Source of the DNA: an uncultured Bacillota bacterium
Lineage (GTDB): Bacteria; Bacillota_I; Bacilli_A; RF39; UBA660
Direction: 5' to 3'
DNA: 36,366 bases
Assembly: GCA_947246355.1 (NCBI GenBank)
Contig: CAMXQX010000005.1
Location: 1-36,366 of the forward strand
The position numbers and the translations under genes were made by a program. Each line of letters starts with the position of its first letter. The first letter of the stretch is position 1. Shown in pieces: positions 30,818-36,366 of the stretch. Under the pieces are notes generated by a model. That model saw only the letters and a program-made list of their open reading frames with translations. It was not told the DNA's origin and ran no database searches.

Positions 30818-32035
30818 CTATCTCCTCTTCTTGCCTTTAAATAGGAATAAACAAGTAAGGAGAACAAGAGCAATCGGAATAAATAGAAGCAATGGATGCG
30901 CTTGTACATATTTTTTTAAATCAAAGGAAAGAGGTGTTTCTAAAATAATGTCCATCTTTTTTAGAGTTTCGTTTTTGTATTTTATCTCTAAAGTACCTAG
31001 TTTTTCCCCTACTTTGGTTGTATAGGGAATCACCCCTATACCATCATACTGAAAAGTAATTTCTTTTTCATTAAAAGGAACTTCTGTGTATTTTTGGATA
31101 CTTTCATTCACTAGAAACGATACTGTATCCTCTTTAGCATACTTTGTATCTAAATTTAAAACTTCTGTTCCCTTTTTTACTATCTCTTGTACTTGAAAAT
31201 GGTTCATAAAATACTCATAAATAGTTTTAGCATCGTAAAAATGGTAAGGAGCTTTTTTATCATAAGGGGCACGTGCTGTAACGAGCATATAGTTTGTCCC
31301 ATTTTTAGAAGCAATGCTTGCTAAACATAAACCTGCATCATCCGTAGTTCCCGTTTTTCCACCCTTTATGTAATCTAAATCTAGACCATATCGTTTTTGA
31401 TTTTTATAAAGAGAGCTTGTAACAGAAAAAGAGTTATCACTCATGGTATACGTAGAACTTTCTATAATTCTTTTAAGCTCTGTATTATTTAATACATACT
31501 TAAAAAGAAGGGCACCATCTTCTAAAGTAGAATAATGTCCTTTGGCATCCAATCCTGTTTCATTCATAAAATGTGTATTTTTTAGTCCCAACTCATTTGC
31601 TTTCTTATTCATAAGTTCCACAAATTTTGCTCTACTTCCTGCTACATTACGAGCTAAAGCTAAGGCCGCATCGGCACCTGATGGTAACAATAGGCCATAA
31701 AGCAAATCACGATAGGTTACCCTTTGACCCACTCTAAAACCTGCAACAGCAGCGTTAGCCTCTTTTAGTCCTTCAAAATCTTTTGCAGTTAGCACAACCT
31801 TTTCATCGAGCGAAGATAGATTTTCTACTGTCACAATGGCGGTCATTAACTTCGTTAGAGAAGCAATGGCAATTTGTTCATTTGCTCCTTTTTCATAAAG
31901 TACTGTATTTTCATCTAAGTTATAAAGAAGGGCATTTTTAGAGTATATGTCTAATTCTATCGCACAAACAGAATTAGCATATAAGAAAAAACATATACAA
32001 CTTAATAAAAAGAATAATTTTCTCAAGAGTATCAT
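30818..32035 (-). CDS. dacA: D-alanyl-D-alanine carboxypeptidase (PBP5/DacF type)
   Basis: This low-molecular-weight PBP trims pentapeptides of peptidoglycan. The 405-residue protein has a signal peptide (about 1-25), active-site Ser59-Leu-Thr-Lys62, a second motif SGA (119-121, where many have SGN) and KTG at 227-229. The C-terminal region (about 270-370) is the PBP5_C-like domain, ending with a hydrophobic segment (LLLFIPIALVLLTCLFLF) and KGKKRR, a membrane anchor. It precedes tag by a few bases in one operon. Confidence 0.93.
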   Translation of the reverse strand: MILLRKLFFLLSCICFFLYANSVCAIELDIYSKNALLYNLDENTVLYEKGANEQIAIASLTKLMTAIVTVENLSSLDEKVVLTAKDFEGLKEANAAVAGFRVGQRVTYRDLLYGLLLPSGADAALALARNVAGSRAKFVELMNKKANELGLKNTHFMNETGLDAKGHYSTLEDGALLFKYVLNNTELKRIIESSTYTMSDNSFSVTSSLYKNQKRYGLDLDYIKGGKTGTTDDAGLCLASIASKNGTNYMLVTARAPYDKKAPYHFYDAKTIYEYFMNHFQVQEIVKKGTEVLNLDTKYAKEDTVSFLVNESIQKYTEVPFNEKEITFQYDGIGVIPYTTKVGEKLGTLEIKYKNETLKKMDIILETPLSFDLKKYVQAHPLLLFIPIALVLLTCLFLFKGKKRR

Positions 32036-32093
32036 CTACCTTTTTCTATTCCTATTTTACGTGATTATAACTTTCTTTGCAAGTTTAGAAAAC

Positions 32094-32116
32094 AAAAAAA
32101 GACATATGTCTTTTTT
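32094..32116. terminator. Terminator of ZIP transporter gene
   Basis: Palindrome AAAAAAAGACATATGTCTTTTTT flanking the minus-strand stop at 32115. Confidence 0.75.
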
Positions 32117-32912
32117 ACCCTAAAGCTACATCCAGTACCATCATCAAAGCAAATCCAAATAAAAGCCCAAATGTTGCTAAATTCTTATTTTGAGAAATAG
32201 ATTCAGGAAGTAGTTCTCTTGCTACCACTGTAATCATAGCCCCTGCTGCAAAAGCAAGTAAAAATGGTAAAACACTTCGAATCCATAAAACAAGTACCAC
32301 ACCAATCACAGCTGAAATAGGTTCAACCAGTGCTGAGGCCTGCCCTATCATAAAACTTTTATATCTAGAAAAACCTTCATTTCGAAGCGGAAGGGAGACT
32401 GCTGCTCCTTCTGGAAAATTTTGAATACCAATCCCAATGGCTAACATAATGGCTCCAACCAAAGTCATTCCAGGAATTCCACTAGCAATTCCTCCAAAAG
32501 CAACACCAACAGCCATACCTTCTGGAATATTATGAATGGTAATTGCGGAAACTAAAAGAATGCTTCGTTTTAGTGAGTCTACCTTTTTATTATTTCTTCT
32601 CTCCTTTAAAACTTTATCTAAGAATGTATCAGAAACAAGTACAAATAAACCACCCACAACAAATCCTAAAAGTGGGAATAGCCAAACAACATAATCAAGT
32701 TCTTCTGACAAATCAATGGCTGGAGATAAAAGTGACCAAAATGATGCCGCTATCATCACCCCAGCACTAAATCCCAAAATCGTATTCAAAAATTTTGCAT
32801 TCATTGTTTTAAAAAAACAAACAACTAAGGCTCCAAGAGCAGTTACTCCCCATGTAAATGTCGTAGCAATAAGTGCTTGAATGACTGGATTTAATTCTGA
32901 AAACCAATTCAT
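32115..32912 (-). CDS. ZIP family metal transporter (ZupT-like)
   Basis: The 265-residue membrane protein has eight hydrophobic segments. The metal-binding motifs are HNIPEGMAVG in helix IV and QNFPEGAAVS in helix V; in many ZupT proteins the second has His instead of Gln, which may alter selectivity. A cytoplasmic loop (LKERRNNKKVDSLKR) precedes helix IV. It imports zinc or other divalent metals. A 23-bp inverted repeat upstream (32923-32945) could be a metal-regulator operator. It appears monocistronic. Confidence 0.93.
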   Translation of the reverse strand: MNWFSELNPVIQALIATTFTWGVTALGALVVCFFKTMNAKFLNTILGFSAGVMIAASFWSLLSPAIDLSEELDYVVWLFPLLGFVVGGLFVLVSDTFLDKVLKERRNNKKVDSLKRSILLVSAITIHNIPEGMAVGVAFGGIASGIPGMTLVGAIMLAIGIGIQNFPEGAAVSLPLRNEGFSRYKSFMIGQASALVEPISAVIGVVLVLWIRSVLPFLLAFAAGAMITVVARELLPESISQNKNLATFGLLFGFALMMVLDVALG

Positions 32913-32922
32913 CCTTTTTCAC

Positions 32923-32945
32923 CTCACAATATATAGTATGGTGAG
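32923..32945 (-). promoter_or_regulatory. Inverted repeat upstream of ZIP gene (operator-like)
   Basis: CTCAC...GTGAG arms at 32923-32927 and 32941-32945, with further complementarity inside. The minus-strand TATATT between could serve as a -10. Not a recognised Zur or MntR box. Confidence 0.4.
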
Positions 32946-33028
32946 ATAAAAAAAATGCTACTGAAATACACTTTCTAAATCTCCTTTCAAGAATATAGCT
33001 TAAAGAATACACCCATCAACGCTTATAT

Positions 33029-33934
33029 TTATTCTCCAAGTGTTTCGATTTCCTGTAAAGATAATCCTGTTATTCTAACAATAGTATCTTTTTCTATTTT
33101 TTCCTCTACCATTTTTTTTGCAATCTCTATCTGTTTTTTATGTTCGCCCTTTGCTTCTGCTTTTTCTATTGCCTCTTCTAAGACAGACTGTCTTTCTAAT
33201 TCTGCCCTTCCATATTCTTCATACATCTCAATTACTTCTTCATCCCTACTATACTGTTCTATCTTCTCCTCTAGTAAATCTTTTGCTTCCTTCTCCATTA
33301 AATCCTCCCCTAAAGCTCTCAGAAACTCTTCCCTAGTCGCCGCTAGTATCACCATGCACCATCTAGCTATCTTTGTCTCTTCTTTAGTGTAACAGATTTC
33401 TCTCGCCTTTTCCATATTTACTAAGTCGATTTCTAATTTTTCTGTCAGTATTTCTCCTTCTTCATTTGTTAAATAGTATCTTTCTTTGATTAACCTCTTA
33501 TTCTTTCCTCTCATTAAGTTAATCTGTATTGTCCTCTTTATTCGGTTATAATTCTCTTTACTTCCTCTTTTCTCGTCTTCTTCTCTTACTTTTAATTGGC
33601 CTGCATGTACTTTACAGGCAAATACCACATTCCTGTTAATGATTCCATCGGATGTTTCATTCTGTAGTTCAATATTGATTTTCTCTCCTTCTATATCGAC
33701 TAATAAATCTATTTGTTTATTTGCTTCTTTTTTATGTTCAATAATTAAGTTTCTACTTAATATTTCTACATGTCCTCTTATCTTATTTAATGGAACCTCT
33801 AAATAGCAAGATAAGAAGTTTTCTAGTATAATAATATTCTCTGGATTATTAAAGATACTCTCAAATACATAATCGAACGTAATTGGTACGATATGTCCTT
33901 CTTCTAATTTGTTTGTTCTTACATTTGTGGTCAT
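33029..33934 (-). CDS. Rpn family PD-(D/E)XK nuclease (transposase_31-like)
   Basis: The 301-residue protein matches the Rpn/PD-(D/E)XK family (formerly called putative transposase): a start with IVPITFDYVFESIFNN, then EANKQIDLLVDIEG and INIELQNE (the D...ExQ nuclease core), then RIKRTIQINLMRGK and a C-terminal Glu/Lys coiled-coil (ERQSVLEEAIEKAEAKGEHK). E. coli Rpn proteins promote RecA-independent recombination through Ca2+-activated DNase activity. GAGGGGAA precedes the ATG. It is a common lineage-specific expanded family in gut Firmicutes; no mobile ends are visible. Confidence 0.88.
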   Translation of the reverse strand: MTTNVRTNKLEEGHIVPITFDYVFESIFNNPENIIILENFLSCYLEVPLNKIRGHVEILSRNLIIEHKKEANKQIDLLVDIEGEKINIELQNETSDGIINRNVVFACKVHAGQLKVREEDEKRGSKENYNRIKRTIQINLMRGKNKRLIKERYYLTNEEGEILTEKLEIDLVNMEKAREICYTKEETKIARWCMVILAATREEFLRALGEDLMEKEAKDLLEEKIEQYSRDEEVIEMYEEYGRAELERQSVLEEAIEKAEAKGEHKKQIEIAKKMVEEKIEKDTIVRITGLSLQEIETLGE

Positions 33935-34137
33935 ATAGTTCCCCTCTCATAATAGAATCCCTTTTTCTCTTTTTTCGCATTGTAACTTATTCTTCTCTCT
34001 TTGTAAAATGCTTAAATTTGTTTATTTGAAAAGTACTACTTACAGATTTTGTAAAAGTGACAGTACTATTTATTTCATCTATTATTCAAATTTATTCAAA
34101 AAAAGAAAAGCAATAGGAAATGAAAAAAGCTATCTTT

Positions 34138-35520
34138 TCATAACTTTTCTACAATTTCAGATAAATTAAGACGATTGGAAGCTTTAAATAAGATTGCATC
34201 TCCCTTTTTCAATTCCTTTTTTAAGAAATAAAGAACTTCCTTGTTTTCATGAAAGGAGTAAACCTGATTTTGCTTCATTCCATTTTCTTTCGCACTAAGC
34301 GCAATGAAGCGTGCTTCCTCTCCAACAGTAACTAATAAATCAATTCCTTCCTGCACAACTTTTTTACCCACTTCCATATGTATTTTTTTACTAAATTCGC
34401 CTAATTCCAACATATCACCCAATACAGCTATTTTCCTTTTCTCTGTACGATTTTTTAAGACTTCTAAACTGGCTTTCATAGAATCTTCACTAGCATTATA
34501 GGAGTCGTTAATCATTGTATATTTGTCTTTTTTTATAATTTCTAAGCGTTTTTGTGTTATTGCTACTTTTTGAATTCCATCGATAATGGTATTCATATCC
34601 ATATTCAAAGTAACTCCAACGGCAATTCCCACTAAAGCATTATAAATAAAAGCAGTTCCTGGAATAGGCACTTCCACTTCATAGTCTTTCCCTTGATGGC
34701 TTATTGTAAATTTTGTACTATCCTCTTGCAAAATAATATTTTTAGCCATAAAATCACTGTTTTCATGGATGCCAATCGTAATGATCTCTCTTTTACTTTT
34801 TTCTTTTTGATAATAGGCATGAAGTAAATCATTATCATTATTTATAATTAAAAAACCATCTTCATCCATTCCCTCTAAAATTTCTAACTTTGCTTTTAAA
34901 ATATTTTCACGACTTCCTAAATTTCCAATGTGTGCTGTTCCTATATTGGTAATGACACCAATGTGAGGTTTGACAATATTGGATAACTCTGCAATTTCTC
35001 CCAAATGGTTCATACCCATTTCTATCACTGCTACATCCTCTTTTTCAATTTTAAGCATCGTTAAAGGAACTCCTATGGCATTATTATAATTTTTTTCACC
35101 CTTCAAAGTTTCATATCTTTCTTTTAAAACACTATAGATAATATCTCTTGTTGAAGTTTTTCCAACGCTTCCTGTAATAGCAACAAATTGTGTACGCAAA
35201 GTCTTTCTTTTGTAGGCTGCTAATTCCTTTAAGCTTTCGTTTGGATTTTGAACAAGAATAATGGGTTTATCTCTTTTCTCTATTACATATTTGTTCACAT
35301 ACTCTTCACTAAGAATAACAGCATTGGCTCCTTTATCAAATGCCTCTTGATAAAATGAACTCCCATCATGATTTTTTCCAAGAAGTCCAATATAAGTATC
35401 TCCCTTTTTCATCTCACGTGTATCTCTTACAAAATTTTTACAAAGTACATCCTTTTCTCCACAAAATAATTTTCCCTTACAAATTTCTACGATTTTTCCA
35501 ACACTAAACTCATTTTTCAT
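34138..35520 (-). CDS. murF: UDP-N-acetylmuramoyl-tripeptide--D-alanyl-D-alanine ligase
   Basis: MurF adds D-Ala-D-Ala to the UDP-MurNAc tripeptide, the last cytoplasmic peptide step of peptidoglycan synthesis. The 460-residue protein has an N-terminal domain (1-110), the ATP loop ITGSVGKTSTRD (115-126), the central domain with NNAIGVPLTMLKI, EMGMNHLGEI and NIGTAHIGNLG, and the C-terminal domain with NDSYNASEDSMKASL. All motifs intact. GGAGA is 6 bases before the ATG. The -10 promoter lies at 35563-35571. A D-Ala-D-Ala ligase gene is not visible nearby. Confidence 0.96.
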   Translation of the reverse strand: MKNEFSVGKIVEICKGKLFCGEKDVLCKNFVRDTREMKKGDTYIGLLGKNHDGSSFYQEAFDKGANAVILSEEYVNKYVIEKRDKPIILVQNPNESLKELAAYKRKTLRTQFVAITGSVGKTSTRDIIYSVLKERYETLKGEKNYNNAIGVPLTMLKIEKEDVAVIEMGMNHLGEIAELSNIVKPHIGVITNIGTAHIGNLGSRENILKAKLEILEGMDEDGFLIINNDNDLLHAYYQKEKSKREIITIGIHENSDFMAKNIILQEDSTKFTISHQGKDYEVEVPIPGTAFIYNALVGIAVGVTLNMDMNTIIDGIQKVAITQKRLEIIKKDKYTMINDSYNASEDSMKASLEVLKNRTEKRKIAVLGDMLELGEFSKKIHMEVGKKVVQEGIDLLVTVGEEARFIALSAKENGMKQNQVYSFHENKEVLYFLKKELKKGDAILFKASNRLNLSEIVEKL

Positions 35521-35562
35521 AAAAAGTCTCCTTTATCCTTTTTTATTACTATTTTATGAGAG

Positions 35563-35571
35563 ATTGTACCA
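35563..35571 (-). promoter_or_regulatory. Extended -10 promoter of murF
   Basis: TG-G-TACAAT on the minus strand, about 43 bases upstream of the murF start codon. The -35 region is weak (TTGTGG at a short 15-base spacing). Confidence 0.55.
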
Positions 35572-35807
35572 TTTTATGAAAATCCACAATAGTTAGCAAA
35601 CTATTTTTTATTTGATTGTACAGAAAACAACATGTATGTAGCGCATGAATGCAAGAATAGTTGGCCATTCAACAGAATACTAATTTACATGACTGCTACC
35701 ATTAAATAATCACTAAGTAAATATAAGAATAGGAAATTTTTTTAAGAAAAATAAGAGTCCTATCGATACTCATTTTAGCAAATCAATAAGAATAATTTCT
35801 ACATCGC

Positions 35808-35954
35808 TCATTTCGCATTTCCTTTATCTTCTCTTTTCTGTATAGATATTGGTATGGCTACTGTGTATACCTTATTGAAAATTTCTTTAAACTTTTCAAA
35901 AAATGCTGTTATATTTTTTTGGAATCTAGGGTATCTTTTTTTAGACAACTTTTT
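35808..35954 (-). pseudogene. 3' relic of an unidentified gene
   Basis: A 48-codon minus-strand frame with no start codon ends in TGA at 35808-35810. The encoded sequence is coherent (KNITAFFEKFKEIFNKVYTV then AIPISIQKREDKG) and unlike chance translation; upstream it is interrupted by stops. Family unknown. Confidence 0.3.
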
Positions 35955-36176
35955 CTATATTTTAAGTTTTACGAATAGAAACCTCATTCCCTAATATAAT
36001 TATAATTCAGAAAATGAATTGTTGTTCCCATTAATACCTTAGCAAGCAAATACAAGTGAAACAGTTAAAACATATATTCATTTACTTAACAAAGGCTATA
36101 CCGACGAATTAAATAGAATAAATAGCTTAAAGTTGGTTGTCAAAATGGTATCATAAGAAGCAAAATAAAATAAAAA

Positions 36177-36241
36177 CCGTTGATTTACAACGGATTAAAT
36201 CCTATTGGTGCGTTTGCAAAAGGGGTTTTGCACTTACCAAT
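36177..36241. repeat. Tandem strong stem-loops near right edge
   Basis: First, CCGTTG / CAACGG with loop ATTTA (36177-36193). Second, a long interrupted stem: ATTGGT / ACCAAT outside and TGCAAAA / TTTTGCA inside, loop GGGG (36204-36241), followed by A-rich sequence. Candidate end of a transposable element or a structured RNA. Confidence 0.55.
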
Positions 36242-36366
36242 AAAAAATAAGTTCGGTTATATTTGATAAACTAATTATAACGCATTATATATTTATATTC
36301 AATTATTATATTAACGCGTTGTGCTAGTTAAAGTTCAAGACATTAGAAATTTGAGTAGACCCCCCA

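Larger units (their letters stand above)
35521..36366. other. Non-coding 846 bp at the right edge
   Basis: No intact gene. Contents: the murF promoter (35563-35571), a palindrome ATAGTT AGCA AACTAT (about 35590-35605), a degraded minus-strand frame (35808-35954), a 33-codon plus-strand relic frame (36055-36156), and two hairpins at 36177-36241. The window ends in a C-run. The whole looks like decayed accessory DNA. Confidence 0.6.

Noticed and set aside
33029-33934. Active transposon because Rpn was once annotated as a transposase.
   Set aside because: No terminal inverted repeats or target duplications flank it; the family is a PD-(D/E)XK nuclease.
1-36366. CRISPR arrays, tRNA or rRNA genes.
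   Set aside because: No regularly spaced repeats and no cloverleaf or rRNA-like sequence were noticed; a covariance search (tRNAscan-SE, Infernal) would settle it.

Overview
The window reads as chromosome of a low-GC Gram-positive bacterium (Bacillota, Bacilli-like), probably an uncultured gut-type lineage near the Erysipelotrichales or RF39 groups. The evidence is AT-rich DNA, strong Shine-Dalgarno sites, TGG-only tryptophan (standard code), U-tract terminators, and conserved Firmicutes gene pairs: recU-ponA, dnaD-nth, infC-rpmI-rplT and rimP-nusA-rnpM-infB-rbfA. It makes peptidoglycan (class A PBP, D,D-carboxypeptidase, MurF), so it is not a wall-less mollicute. The exact lineage is inferred.

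Layout. 1-1.7 kb: end of a membrane-protein gene, two small divergent XRE regulators, a YebC-family translation factor and a possible 34-residue ORF. 1.7-8.2 kb: recU-ponA on the plus strand, then nth-dnaD and the infC operon on the minus strand. The infC operon has a consensus promoter, a leader that can fold as an attenuator, and an ATC start codon. 8.2-10.2 kb: small accessory genes (DUF3781, AlaX-type tRNA editing protein, GNAT, a phage-like small protein). 10.2-15.4 kb: the rimP-nusA-rnpM-infB operon, rbfA and a CPBP protease. 15.4-27.0 kb: an ABC importer operon whose substrate-binding gene is cut in two. 27.0-32.0 kb: two large perfect hairpins, an SDR relic, a compact operon of three unrecognised genes, and an ASCH-tag-carboxypeptidase operon. 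32.1-35.5 kb: ZIP metal transporter, Rpn nuclease and murF. The last 0.85 kb is degenerate non-coding DNA with strong stem-loops.

The main discovery is a 9,052-bp integrative element at 16048-25099. It splits the substrate-binding gene of an NMT1/ThiY-like importer. Removing it with a single GA dinucleotide kept joins the halves in frame as a 329-residue protein. Its ends carry 19-bp arms in inverted orientation (17 of 19 identical), which together with GA rebuild a symmetric attP-like site. It encodes a large serine recombinase, a 59-residue protein beside it that could be a directionality factor, and cargo all on the minus strand: a degenerate-Nudix/alpha-beta-hydrolase fusion, a lambda-crystallin-type hydroxyacyl-CoA dehydrogenase, an SDR, a RhuM protein, a possible kinase-fold protein and a coiled-coil protein. 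No relaxase, capsid or replication gene is visible. The ATPase and permease downstream are intact, so the insertion looks like a potentially reversible switch on the importer.

Other points of note are ribosomal protein L20 with a C-terminal Rho_N-like domain, a RimP lacking its C-terminal domain, an acidic insertion in NusA, and a YebC protein whose first eight residues resemble those of phage capsid-type proteins.
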